DNA of 64,000 bases, from NCBI GenBank assembly GCA_012862575.1, contig BLSF01000001.1:744001-808000 (forward strand). The letters run 5' to 3'. Each line of letters starts with the position of its first letter. Position 1 is the first letter of the stretch. Source of the DNA: Parietichytrium sp. I65-24A. Lineage: Eukaryota > Sar > Bigyra > Thraustochytrida > Thraustochytriidae. The notes under the pieces are model-generated. The model was given only the letters and a program-made list of their open reading frames with translations. It ran no database searches and had not been told where the DNA came from. This document shows positions 27,691-37,282 of this stretch, piece by piece. The translations under genes and the position numbers were made by a program.

Positions 27691-30111
27691 ATGGGGACGC
27701 GGGGAGCGCGCAAGGTCGGGGCAGTGTTCTGCGGGAAGAAGCACATCGCGCAAGTGGACGGAAGGGAAATCAGGATCACGAATGTGGAAAGCCGAGCGCA
27801 GGTGGGCGTGCTTCGCGGGCATGCGAATGTGATTGTGAGCGCATGCGTGTCGCCGTGGAACTCGCTGAGACTGATATCTGTGGCGCAGGATGGCGAGATG
27901 CGCGAGTGGGATATCCTCGAGTGCACCTGCCTGCGCGTGTTCAAGGATTGCAAGCTGCAGCGTGCGAACGGGAAATTCGCCGTGGTTCGGAAGGGCGAGG
28001 ATGACAAGGATGAATGGCCGGCGAAAGAATGGGCCGTCGTGGAGTACAATCTTGGCGATGGCGAGCAGGGCGGGTTGCAGGTGCGAAAGACGGTGCTTGA
28101 TGCCTCCTCCAAGGACACGTGCTTTGACCTCGTTGTCGGCGGAGGTGATGCGAGTGGAAAATTTGCGTGCATTAGCGGCCGCAAGGTGTATTTTTACAAT
28201 GGCGAAACAAAGAAACTGGAGTCTTTCTCCCACCGTTGCAAGGTACTGGCGGTAGCTATCCATCCTGAGGAGGATGTTCTTGCTATCGGAGACGAAAATG
28301 GTCAGATCACACTGCTTCACCACGCTAGCTCATCTCTAAAGACCTGCGTTCGAACGGTGTGGCATTGGCACGCCCACTTTGTTTCCAGCATCGACTTTTC
28401 GGACGACGGAAGCCATCTGATCTCCGGCGGTGACGAAGGTGTGCTTGTGCAGTGGCAAGTTGCCACCGGCGACAAGAGTTTTGTGCCGCGTTTGGGAGGT
28501 GGTATCAGGCAGGTTGCATACCACCCAGACGGAATTATGTGGGCCATCGTTCTTACAAATGGAAATTTGAGGGTAATTGATGCACGAACTCGACACTCTG
28601 TGGTGACGTTTCAGGCGCCATCTTCTCAAGAAGTTGATGGCCTGGAAAGCGGCTGCTGCTCGATGGGCCTAGTTATGGATCCATCCACTGGCGCAGTGCT
28701 TTTGCAAAAGACCCCTGGTCGCCTCGGCTTCTTCAACCTCACAACCAACAAACAGATTCTCTCAATAGATGCCACCATGAGAAACGTGGTCTCACAAACT
28801 GAAAGGGATAGCGCGCTTCAGCGTGCATGGATAGACAGGGTAGCATTTTCACCAATCCGTGGTTCGCTGATGGTGACCTCTGAAAGGCAGGGCGAACGCT
28901 TCAGCCTCAAGTTCTGGAACTTGGTGTCAGTGGAGAGCAAGGATGGCAAAAAACCAAACGATCGCCACACTCCGAAGGAATTTAAAATGGTGACACATGT
29001 GGACCAGCCTCACTTTGGCCCTCTTATCGGACTCTTTGTAACTCCAAATGGAGACAAGGTGATTTCTGCCGCAGAAGACGGCTGCTTTCGTGTGTGGACC
29101 CTGTCTGCAGACACTGGCATTTGGTCGTGCAATAGCATGGGCTACTACAGAAAGTCCCCCATCACTTCAGCGGCACTTAGCCCAGATGGATCCCTCTTGG
29201 CGCTTGCATATGATCAGGTTGTAACCTTGTGGAATCCGGCCACAAACACCTTATTGAAGACTCTTACCTTGTCCAGTGGCGACAATCACGCTGTCCTCTC
29301 TCTTGCATTCTTCCGCGAGAGTCTCCTTGCTGTACAATCCGCAGATTCCACACTTGCTGTGTGGGATGTCGTCAAAGGATCCGTACAGTACGCTTTTAAG
29401 CTGCCTGAGATCTCCACGATTGGTGGCTCCTCCTCAAAGCTGATGGTAGTTGTGAAGAACCAACAGTTGCTAGTATTTGAAGCTTCCCCGGTCCCCGTGG
29501 AGGTTATTGCGCTTCCTCCGGGAACCGTTGACGTCGACGGAGTGGGCTACTCCACACGCTACGCCAAATACGTTTACACGACTTCCGCTGGTGCTGGGCA
29601 TCTCCTCGATCCGAGCGTCAAGGATATCTCCACAAAAGCAGATTCATCCGCAGAGCCCAAGCAGCATGAGTCCGTCCTTTCTCTAGCTGCAAGCTCGAAG
29701 GAGATCAAGGTGAAGGGCGCAAAGGATGAAAACGACAAGACACACACCAGAGACGAAGTTCTGGCCCAGGTCAAGGTTTCCACGGCATCGGCAGATGCTA
29801 TCCATTCTCTCAGTGCTTACCCTTCCTACGTACTTCCTCCGTTGTCGAAATTAATGAAAGGCTTGCTTATGCCAGACGAGGATGTCAGCGCTCATGAACC
29901 GGCGTCCTCCTCCTCGGAGGGCTCACTGGAGCCGCAAAACAAGAAGCAGAAGAATATGCTGGATTCTGAAGCAAGTTCCATTGAACCAAAGGCCAAGAAG
30001 CAAAAGGTGCAGGGGCTTGTGGAGTCTGACCATCGTCTCCAAGATAAAGCTTTGGAGACTGAAATGACAGACTTCTTCCGTAAAAATTTTGCTAAATTTG
30101 TGAAAAAATGA
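27691..30111 (+). CDS. WDR75: WDR75 / Utp17 (Nan1), t-UTP component of the SSU processome
   Basis: An 806-residue nucleolar protein. It has two WD40 beta-propellers, roughly residues 20-330 and 340-640, with repeat cores such as GHANVIVSACVSPW, GEMREWDI, FSDDGSHLISGGDEGVLVQW, GDKVISAAEDGCFRVW and LSPDGSLLALAYDQVVTLW. The order and length, and the basic tail (KNFAKFVKK), fit WDR75/Utp17. That protein acts with other t-UTPs in rDNA transcription and early pre-18S rRNA processing. The C-terminal 130 residues are acidic and lysine-rich with NKKQKN and KAKKQKV, probable nuclear signals. Single exon. AATAAA follows about 118 bases after the stop. Confidence 0.88.
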   Translation: MGTRGARKVGAVFCGKKHIAQVDGREIRITNVESRAQVGVLRGHANVIVSACVSPWNSLRLISVAQDGEMREWDILECTCLRVFKDCKLQRANGKFAVVRKGEDDKDEWPAKEWAVVEYNLGDGEQGGLQVRKTVLDASSKDTCFDLVVGGGDASGKFACISGRKVYFYNGETKKLESFSHRCKVLAVAIHPEEDVLAIGDENGQITLLHHASSSLKTCVRTVWHWHAHFVSSIDFSDDGSHLISGGDEGVLVQWQVATGDKSFVPRLGGGIRQVAYHPDGIMWAIVLTNGNLRVIDARTRHSVVTFQAPSSQEVDGLESGCCSMGLVMDPSTGAVLLQKTPGRLGFFNLTTNKQILSIDATMRNVVSQTERDSALQRAWIDRVAFSPIRGSLMVTSERQGERFSLKFWNLVSVESKDGKKPNDRHTPKEFKMVTHVDQPHFGPLIGLFVTPNGDKVISAAEDGCFRVWTLSADTGIWSCNSMGYYRKSPITSAALSPDGSLLALAYDQVVTLWNPATNTLLKTLTLSSGDNHAVLSLAFFRESLLAVQSADSTLAVWDVVKGSVQYAFKLPEISTIGGSSSKLMVVVKNQQLLVFEASPVPVEVIALPPGTVDVDGVGYSTRYAKYVYTTSAGAGHLLDPSVKDISTKADSSAEPKQHESVLSLAASSKEIKVKGAKDENDKTHTRDEVLAQVKVSTASADAIHSLSAYPSYVLPPLSKLMKGLLMPDEDVSAHEPASSSSEGSLEPQNKKQKNMLDSEASSIEPKAKKQKVQGLVESDHRLQDKALETEMTDFFRKNFAKFVKK

Positions 30112-30228
30112 TCTCGTTCTCTTCTTTTCTTTGACGATTTTAGCGCTATTTGGTGAGCTTGGTCCAGTTTGAATAATTAGTCCTCTTGGATGTTCTGCGG
30201 GGTGGGAATACTGGTCTCTTGAGCTGCA

Positions 30229-30234
30229 AATAAA
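30229..30234 (+). terminator. Polyadenylation signal AATAAA of the WDR75 gene
   Basis: AATAAA about 118 bases after the WDR75 stop codon, before the convergent zinc-finger gene. Confidence 0.4.
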
Positions 30235-30314
30235 TGAAGAAATGTGTCAATATGGAAACAAGATAATTATGTGAACTATTACAAAACAAGGGAAGAAAGG
30301 CTCGCAGAAACCAT

Positions 30315-30710
30315 CTATTGAACAATGCGCATCGGCCGTGTTTCTACCCACGGAGCGGTGGCATAGCGTGGGTGCCTACACTTTCTCATGTTGCAAAACT
30401 GTCTCGTGGAAAAATTGATGTTGCCGCACTGGTGGCATACCCACGCGTCCTGAGGAATCGGGCAATCGAGCATGCGTTTAGGTTTCAGTCTTCGGCAATT
30501 CCTCATATTGCAAACCATTCTGTACATGTAATTTTCGTTCCCACAGCTTTCGCACTTCCAAGTCTGTTCTTCGGGTTGCTCCTCGGTATGCTCGTGCGCA
30601 ACTTCAGTGTAATCGCACGCAAAGACAAAGTCCACGCAGGACTGAATTGTGGCCGGCACGTACATTGCCCCGCCCGCTGGCACTTCTGTCTGAAAATTTG
30701 AGTAGCACAT
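30315..30710 (-). CDS. Double RanBP2-type zinc finger protein
   Basis: 131 residues from the first ATG. Two RanBP2-type fingers occupy the C-terminal half: WKCESCGNENYMYRMVCNMR and WVCHQCGNINFSTRQFCNMR, each followed by a final Cys. The spacing is C-X2-C-X10-C-X4-C, the plant-type variant in which the last pair is CNMRxC, rather than the usual C-X2-C. Such fingers bind single-stranded RNA (GGU) or ubiquitin. The N-terminal half is acidic. The frame remains open to about 31010 without an ATG, and this stretch includes an RERERE run encoded by a CT microsatellite. It could be leader, or a further coding part reached by splicing. Confidence 0.8.
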   Translation of the reverse strand: MCYSNFQTEVPAGGAMYVPATIQSCVDFVFACDYTEVAHEHTEEQPEEQTWKCESCGNENYMYRMVCNMRNCRRLKPKRMLDCPIPQDAWVCHQCGNINFSTRQFCNMRKCRHPRYATAPWVETRPMRIVQ

Positions 30711-30877
30711 TTTCGGGAGTTTGTACTCTTTGTTGAGATAGTTGAGTGGCTCGGTTGGTCTGCTCGTTTGGGTTCTGCCCCACGTCTGAAATCTGAAATC
30801 TCCCCGTGCCGGCCGATGCTGTCGAGCTGCCTCCCTGATGGCAACGTGTTTTGGATAAACGGTTAGTTCCGAGTTTG

Positions 30878-30900
30878 CTCTCTCTCTCTCTCTCTCTCTC
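30878..30900 (+). repeat. (CT)n microsatellite
   Basis: About eleven CT units upstream of the zinc-finger gene; on the minus strand it reads GAGAGA and would encode an Arg-Glu run in the open frame preceding the ATG. Confidence 0.9.
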
Positions 30901-32081
30901 AGCGTTTGCCAAGTGCCGCAGAGCCTTTCTGCTTGCACTTGAACTCTAGAGCCCAGCTGCGGAGTGCTACTGGATGGCTCGCTCTTCTCTTTCGAGTTTC
31001 TTGAGGGCAAGCGTCAGAACAGTAAGCCTTGCCCTGACATGACTTATCCTCAGGCTCCACACAATCAATCGATCGCACCCTCCCTCGATTTACATGTTAG
31101 TCAATTCAGCTGACGTCGTTCACACCCCCGCTCTTCCAATAATCCCAACTTGTGCAGAGATTCTTCCCCGTGCTTCTTACCCCTACTCATCCAATCGACC
31201 AGGAATGGCCAGGACACATCTTCCACGCTCGTACTGACATAGGGTACCCACCCAGCGTCGTGCATTTCGCCCAATCACATCCTCTTCTGGCCGAGCCGTT
31301 TGACAGTTTGCACTCAGGCTCAGTCTCAAGATGCCTCAGCCTTGGCCGAGCGCCAGGTTGCGACGGAGAGATATATACATGGCTGAATCCTGCAGTTTCA
31401 CTAATTTGTTTCTTGTGTGCTGAACTGAAAAATATATGCATGTTTACAAGCTGGCGAGCGTGGCAAGCGTTGCGGCCAACCCGCAGCTCGTGCGCAATGT
31501 GTGTTGCGTGGTGGTGGTTCATCAGCGATTGCCAGCAGACGAGCGCATCCATCGTCCAACGTGGTTTCATAATGAATAAAAGTACATGTGTCAAACATCT
31601 TTCACGACGTCCGCATTCCGCCAATGACAGCGCGCCAAAACTGGTAAGAGTCGCGACTAATGTGCGTTTGGCAGCAAGCCAATCAGAGAGCCGCAGCTGC
31701 GTTTCGTACGTCGCAGAATGCGTTTCGACTGCTGTGCTGCTAGGGCTTGATGCTACACCAATTAAACGTAAATGTAAACGCAGATGTGGGGTCCATCCAT
31801 CAGTACAAACTGTGACAAATTTACCCTTGTTCGCTTCGATTGACCGATGCATTGGACATCGAGTAGAAGGAGCTGCCAGTGGAAAGTGGAAAAGCACGTG
31901 CAGGCGGCCGGGGAGCCTTCGGTGAAGGCCTTTTGTCTTTGCCTTCTGGGCCGCGAATGTTAGATTGTGCAAGCTTCGGGCAACGCTCAGAGTCGCATCG
32001 TGGGTTTAGGCGAATGGCATTGAGCTTTTCAGCGTGTGATGATCTGTTTCCTCGTGAATGGTCGAGGACGGGAATGTACTG

Positions 32082-32098
32082 GTACTGGCAGTGAGTAT
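32082..32098 (-). promoter_or_regulatory. Copy of 17-bp near-palindromic motif
   Basis: The minus strand reads ATACTCACTGCCAGTAC, two changes from the consensus GTACTCACTGTCAGTAC seen elsewhere in spacers of this window. Confidence 0.5.
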
Positions 32099-32326
32099 AC
32101 CATCACTTTGAAAGATTTTCTGGCAATTATTGTTTATGTATCAATATTCTTTCATAGCGGGTCTAACGTGGCGCCGCAGAGAACGAGCCAATCGAAACCG
32201 AGGATTCCGTCTGGACGCCAGGGACTAGATTGAGGAGATGCTGAATAAATTTCTTCGGCACCTGCTCGCATTCGGCTTTTGACAAATCAGAAGCAGTCTT
32301 GGCTTTCCCCACAAGACCATCGTGTC

Positions 32327-35300
32327 TCACTTTCTGATGCGAGGCAGATGCACAGTTGCTTCCTTGCGTCTTTCCGCCAATACACTCTCGAGATGGGCTC
32401 TTCTCACCTTGATTTTGGCTGCGTGGAGATCGCCAACATGAGCCTCGTACTCTGGTTGGAGAACGATACGATCCGGCTTCGCGCCTCCAAGAGAAGCTGA
32501 TTGTGACTTTTGAAGGCCTCGTTGTTCTTGTTCTTGCTCTTCCATTCGAAAAAATGCGTGATTAGAGAACAACTTATTGTCCAAACGCTTGTTTTGTGGA
32601 TTGCTTCTACGCTCCACTAGGCGTGGTAAATACTCGTGCTTGAAACTGCCTACGAGCCCTTCATGGTAGAGGCTTTCCTCTCCACCCCACACCCCAGGCG
32701 TGGTCTCCTCAAAATGAGAGAAACCATCCAATGTTATAGTTGGGTCGCACAAACCTTCGATTTCCTCTTCCTCCTCCTCTTCCCCGGCTTGGACTTCGTG
32801 GTCTTGTGAGTGGAAAAGTATCTTTTGCTTGGTCGACTCCGCACTCCCAGGTTTCCTCTTCTTCGAAGACGATGACCACAGCTCACGGTGAGGATCCTCG
32901 GAATCATCCCAACTATCTGTCTCTGTCAAATGGCTTCCTGGACCTATTCGAGAGCTAGAAGCTCCAAGAGACTCGCATTTCTTTTGTATTTTCTCGATAT
33001 AATGCTCACGAATCTCTGCCCGGGTCTTGTCGGCAACTCGGGCTAGAGGCGAACGAACCAGAAGTGACCCTGCAGAGACGCTTTCGTCCAGAACATGAAC
33101 ACAACCAATGGATGCGCGCCTCGTTTCAAAGCTTTTTTCAAGGTTTTCCGTGCGATCCATGCGAGTGTGTGCCACAAGAGGGAACTCGCTCGGAGAAGCG
33201 GGTTCTCTGGTATCTTTGTGTGCGAGAATTGTAATAGAATTAGTGGAGTCCATAGCCTGTACTGCCGAGATTGTTGCTCGTCGAAACGATGTGTTTGGCA
33301 AAGACATTTCTTGTGCAGCATTTCTCGAATCTTTCGAGTTTGTATGGAGGATTTCTTCTGACGCGAGATGCTCAAAGACTTTGTTCGAGTTGAGAAATGC
33401 ACCACTCGTTCTGCGCGAGGACTCCCGCCTTCTGAAAGTTGAGTTCTCTGAAATATCACGTGTGATGGCATTGTAGCAAAATGAGTTCCCCCTTTTGTCA
33501 ATCATGTCGAGCAGACAGCGACTAGACTCAAAGAATTTCTCCGCTCGGGCATTCGCTGCCATAGACATAAAGTAGGCATCCGAGGGGTGCTGCGCGTACT
33601 GAGTGTCCGTCGGAACATACGTGTACGTTTGCAAACCTTCCGTATTGCAAACGTCATCCATCTTCCAGTTGGGAGGGAGCTCCATCGCAAGACGCATGTG
33701 TGGTATCCAGAGGAGTTCGGGCTCGTCCCTGCAGATGAGCAGGTGGTGAGCCATTTGGTGTACCATTTGTGGTGTCCGAACATTGACGGCTTGAGGAATT
33801 CGAATTTCCTTTAAATTTCCAGGGTCTCCATATTTGACAACATAGTGCTGCATAGCTGAAGAGAGGGGATCCGTCGGCCTATTACCTGCGCTTGGGTCGT
33901 TCGCGGAAGCTCTACGTCTGTAGAAATTTCGTTCAAAGTTTGACTTTTCTGATGCGATTTGCCTCTCTTTGATTCGGCTTTCCATAGCAAGTTTTTTTCG
34001 CTTTGCTCTGATCTTGGCAAACTTTTGACGGCACTCCTCGGCAAGAGGGTGCATAGTAGAGTATGCAAACGAGTGAAGGTTCACCGGAATCCCGAGCTCA
34101 CGGGCCTGAAACGCCCACCTCGGTAAAAGCTGTGCCTCTGGACGGTCTGGGGCTTCGAGCAAATAAACAAGTTTTTCCACAGGTTCGGGAACTACACTTG
34201 CAAACCACTCCGTTCCATCAGGGTCGGCAAATCTAAGCCATCCATCTGGCAAAGGGCTAGCTAGTGCGGAAAAGATCTCGGGAAGAAAGTCTGTGGCCTC
34301 GCCCTCCTCTTTCACCTCGCAAAATGCGAGAAACTCTTGCAGATCCTTTATATTCACCACTTTGCACAAAAGAAGCCAAAGATCCCTACTCTCAGCTCTC
34401 CCTACGAAAGCCTGTACCTGCTCAGCGCTGAAGATGGGTTGTTGCTGGTGGTCAATGGTTGATATACTTTGATAAGGCTTGCTCACTTCTTCAACTTTCA
34501 AAGAAGCTGGTTCACTTAATAGCTCGTTTAAATGATCGTCGTACTCCATGTTCTCGAGTGCGCTTCCGTGATACGACCCAAAGTCAAACTCATAAAACGT
34601 TCTCGAAGTGTAATCAAAAAATTGTAACACTCCTCGCCTAAAGTCATCCTCGAGGTCGTTAAGCATATTGAAAGCATTGTCGTCATCATCACCATCGTAG
34701 AGACTTTTGCTTTCTGAATCGTCGCGCAGAATTTCGATTTCCTCGCGAACGGATTTTATCAGGTCATCAAAATACTCCTTGGCTGGATGTTCTGCACACG
34801 GAATCCTGCCTTGCTCTTCGTCGTCCTCGGCATCGAGAGGAAAATAATAGTATGCTCGGGACGCAAAGTCCTCATGCGTGTCTTCCATTGCTAGTACCTG
34901 CTCGATTGTGGCAGCTTTCCAATGCATCTCTTGCTCAACGCCTTCATCTGTCTGATTGATTGCGATTGGGTGTGCGTCTTGAGAAACCCGAGCAAGCGTG
35001 ACTGCAGCCCCATGGTTACGAATTTTCCAACAGTCCGAGAGCTCAACAGCAATAAATTGCCGAATCGCCCAAGCGAGCCAGGGTTCGCTTTGAATATCAA
35101 TATCGAATATCTTTTTGGCAGCACCAGCAATAGCAGCCGGAGTGCAGGTCCAAAACGCTTTGGAGCACCTGAGCTCGCCCACGTCGTCAACCGAAGGGTG
35201 ACCAAGTTGAGCACGACACCGCACAACCTCCTCCTTTCGCGCATCCCTCAGCAAAATAGCTTTTTCTGCCGGTGACGAGTTTCTCTGTTTGCGAAGAGCC

Positions 35301-35641
35301 GCGTTCGACACTCTTCTCTCAGCTCTGGACGCTTCGGATCTCAGCTGTCGAAGCGCGCTCGCGTTGGGGTGCTCCCACACACTGCGACTTTCCCACTCTG
35401 TTTCAAGCGCATTTGCACCATCGCCATGTTCACCGAGTCCATCTGATGGGTTTGAGGAAACCGCACGAGCGAAGCACGGGCCCTGGCCGGTCATGCGTAC
35501 TTGAAACGTGTCTGGAATGTGCGAGGCAAGTCGCAAAGCATGTCTCCGCAACTCGGCCCTGTCGAACCTGGCGTCCATTCCCGCTGACTTGCACAGTTCC
35601 GTTACATCTGCGTCGCTCGGAAAGTAAGCGCGAGACGGCAT
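32327..35641 (-). CDS. Large protein with several WW-like modules (CEP164-like N-terminus)
   Basis: 1104 residues from the first ATG, with no introns. The start, YFPSDADVTELCKSAGMDA, followed by a helical stretch, resembles the N-terminal WW module of CEP164-type proteins (YxPSxxEIxxxAxxxGID). Further WW-like segments are LPDGWLRFADPDGTEWF (about 462) and LPPNWKMDD...TYTYVPTDTQYAQHP (about 653). A Trp-Glu-His-Pro element (SRSVWEHPNAS) lies near residue 90. Between them are acidic helical stretches (DDDDNAFNMLNDLEDDF) and a charged coiled coil (about 570-610). The last 400 residues are Ser/Glu-rich and disordered-looking. CEP164 acts at basal bodies, but the likeness is limited to WW patterns, so a general scaffold is equally possible. 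Confidence 0.72.
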   Translation of the reverse strand: MPSRAYFPSDADVTELCKSAGMDARFDRAELRRHALRLASHIPDTFQVRMTGQGPCFARAVSSNPSDGLGEHGDGANALETEWESRSVWEHPNASALRQLRSEASRAERRVSNAALRKQRNSSPAEKAILLRDARKEEVVRCRAQLGHPSVDDVGELRCSKAFWTCTPAAIAGAAKKIFDIDIQSEPWLAWAIRQFIAVELSDCWKIRNHGAAVTLARVSQDAHPIAINQTDEGVEQEMHWKAATIEQVLAMEDTHEDFASRAYYYFPLDAEDDEEQGRIPCAEHPAKEYFDDLIKSVREEIEILRDDSESKSLYDGDDDDNAFNMLNDLEDDFRRGVLQFFDYTSRTFYEFDFGSYHGSALENMEYDDHLNELLSEPASLKVEEVSKPYQSISTIDHQQQPIFSAEQVQAFVGRAESRDLWLLLCKVVNIKDLQEFLAFCEVKEEGEATDFLPEIFSALASPLPDGWLRFADPDGTEWFASVVPEPVEKLVYLLEAPDRPEAQLLPRWAFQARELGIPVNLHSFAYSTMHPLAEECRQKFAKIRAKRKKLAMESRIKERQIASEKSNFERNFYRRRASANDPSAGNRPTDPLSSAMQHYVVKYGDPGNLKEIRIPQAVNVRTPQMVHQMAHHLLICRDEPELLWIPHMRLAMELPPNWKMDDVCNTEGLQTYTYVPTDTQYAQHPSDAYFMSMAANARAEKFFESSRCLLDMIDKRGNSFCYNAITRDISENSTFRRRESSRRTSGAFLNSNKVFEHLASEEILHTNSKDSRNAAQEMSLPNTSFRRATISAVQAMDSTNSITILAHKDTREPASPSEFPLVAHTRMDRTENLEKSFETRRASIGCVHVLDESVSAGSLLVRSPLARVADKTRAEIREHYIEKIQKKCESLGASSSRIGPGSHLTETDSWDDSEDPHRELWSSSSKKRKPGSAESTKQKILFHSQDHEVQAGEEEEEEEIEGLCDPTITLDGFSHFEETTPGVWGGEESLYHEGLVGSFKHEYLPRLVERRSNPQNKRLDNKLFSNHAFFRMEEQEQEQRGLQKSQSASLGGAKPDRIVLQPEYEAHVGDLHAAKIKVRRAHLESVLAERRKEATVHLPRIRK

Positions 35642-36100
35642 TTTGCCAAGAGTGGCGCTCTTGAGGAGTCCGTGGACCCCTGGCACCAGATCTGCGCCGA
35701 GACGTCCGCCCGCGGGTCTTCGCGCGAGAGTGCATTGTTTCGAAGGAAAAACTAGGCGTTGGTAGGTGACGTTGAGACAGTGCTAGGCTAGACTCTGTGG
35801 GCTTGGCACGACATGTGTGATGCGAAAGTAGGGCTTGTGAAGATGAAGAGCAAGTGGCCCGGACACAACAGTTGATGGGCTGTGCAAGGTCAAAATCGCG
35901 TGTCATCGACCGGCACGTTCTTCTCGGGATTAAAAATTTAATGTATTTGACTTTAAGTTATAGGCACGCATGATGGGAGTGGAGGTTGTCGAGATGGACG
36001 AGTACTGAGTACCTGAGAGGCAAGACTCGATGCGGCAAACGAATGCTGTGTGTGCCCTGGCACTCTAATGTTCAAGCAAAGGGTTGGTTTTTCGTTCAGC

Positions 36101-37282
36101 TCAGCGGTATCGAGCAAAATTTGCATAAGAACGCTCGCGGCTGTCGCTAGACTCGTCCGGGTACCCGCTGTTGGGCATGCCGTTTTGCTTTCTCAAGTTA
36201 GATCTCGCGCCGTTGTCGTACTCTCTGCGGAGAGAACGAACAAATCCGCCCCGCGGGCCAGTAGACGATGCTGATGGGCGGTTTTTGTTGACTGTAAAGA
36301 GCTTGCTCATGTATCCCCAAGGGCTGCGAGACACACGCTTAGACGACGCAGGCATAGTATTGCTGCTGTAGTTGGCTGGTTTGGCAGGCGACGCTGGGCG
36401 CTGCTCCACGGCTGGATTTCTCGCTCGTTCTTCTTCCAGCTTTTGCGATCTCCAGCTTTTACGAAATGTTTGTTTCAAGCTCCTGCGAAACCCTCCACTC
36501 TCTGGCGCTGGCGCGGCGCGCGTAGTGGCGGTCTCCCATGGCATAGTCCTGGCGACACCGTACTGAGAATTCGGGCCGCGATCAACTGTGCGAGGCGCCG
36601 AGCTTTTCGGACGCTCGGCCTTGGCGTAAGCTGCCCTGTTGGTTTCAGTCATTGGCTTTCTGTCCACGGTGCTCTGCATGATGCCGTAAGATCCCGAGTT
36701 TAGAAGCGAGACACCAGCATTCGGATTGGAGCCCACCGAAGAGCCGAATGTTCCCCGATTAGCCATATGCACGGTTGCTGCCTTGTTTGAGTCCATAAAT
36801 CCGTGGCTGCCGTTGTTCAGTTTAGACACGCTTCCATCGTCGTGAAGGGGAGCCAGTGGTCGCGCTCGAGGACCCCCTGCCCCTTTGCTACCACCCGATG
36901 CAATTCTTTTGAGAGCCAGGACGGTGAGAACGACCTGCGCAATGTTCTTGAGCTCGAACAATGCCACCGTGGTGAACAAATCGCTCTCCGCAACCCCCAT
37001 TCTTCTCGCGCATTGAATAAACGCCGACACATTCTCCATCTGCTTGAAAGGCATTGTACCTTCGTACACATTAATTGATCCGGGACGAAGGCGATTCATG
37101 AGCTTGGCGAGGATCACCCCGTCCTGCAGCGAAGGCCCGAATCCTCGACTCAACCTCGCGCCAGTCATGGACTCAATCCACTGCTGTGCCTCCCTCTCCT
37201 GGCCTGGGTCATATTTCGCATTCGCCTTCGCTGCCAGCTCTGCGTCCAGCCCATAATTGTTCACTGCTTTGACGGCCGACAT
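36101..37282 (-). CDS. Calponin-homology (CH) domain protein with calponin-like repeats
   Basis: 393 residues. A single type-3-like CH domain spans about 30-135: AQQWIESMTGARL, SLQDGVILAKLMNRLRPGS, PFKQMENVSAFIQCARRMG and LFELKNIAQVVLTVLAL. This order is that of calponin and transgelin, actin-binding or signalling proteins. After it come two short repeats, NNGSHGFMDSN and NSGSYGIMQST, which match the GxYGxM core of the calponin repeat that binds actin. The rest is basic, with several Ser/Arg/Pro-rich segments (FRRSLKQTFRKSWRSQK). The protein is therefore probably an actin-associated factor in the cytosol. The start is the only sensible ATG. A neighbouring WW-protein gene lies on the same strand about 460 bases downstream. 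Confidence 0.87.
   Translation of the reverse strand: MSAVKAVNNYGLDAELAAKANAKYDPGQEREAQQWIESMTGARLSRGFGPSLQDGVILAKLMNRLRPGSINVYEGTMPFKQMENVSAFIQCARRMGVAESDLFTTVALFELKNIAQVVLTVLALKRIASGGSKGAGGPRARPLAPLHDDGSVSKLNNGSHGFMDSNKAATVHMANRGTFGSSVGSNPNAGVSLLNSGSYGIMQSTVDRKPMTETNRAAYAKAERPKSSAPRTVDRGPNSQYGVARTMPWETATTRAAPAPESGGFRRSLKQTFRKSWRSQKLEEERARNPAVEQRPASPAKPANYSSNTMPASSKRVSRSPWGYMSKLFTVNKNRPSASSTGPRGGFVRSLRREYDNGARSNLRKQNGMPNSGYPDESSDSRERSYANFARYR

Larger units (their letters stand above)
30711..32326. other. Spacer with two long overlapping antisense open frames
   Basis: Spacer between the zinc-finger gene start and the WW-protein 3' end. Between 31152 and 31972 both strands stay open for about 260 codons, yet neither frame begins with ATG and neither resembles a known protein. 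A CT microsatellite lies at 30878-30900, and a near-copy of the 17-bp GTACT motif at 32082-32098. Confidence 0.5.

Noticed and set aside
27358-28323. 321-codon frame on the minus strand
   Set aside because: Antisense to the WDR75 start; Leu/Ser/Arg-rich low-complexity translation typical of a shadow frame.
31187-31972. hAT transposase remnant
   Set aside because: Based only on a five-residue TDGWT match without the surrounding conserved residues; too weak to call.
35430-35906. 158-codon minus-strand frame at the 5' end of the WW-protein gene
   Set aside because: Out of frame with the real gene and rich in Arg/Ser; a shadow.
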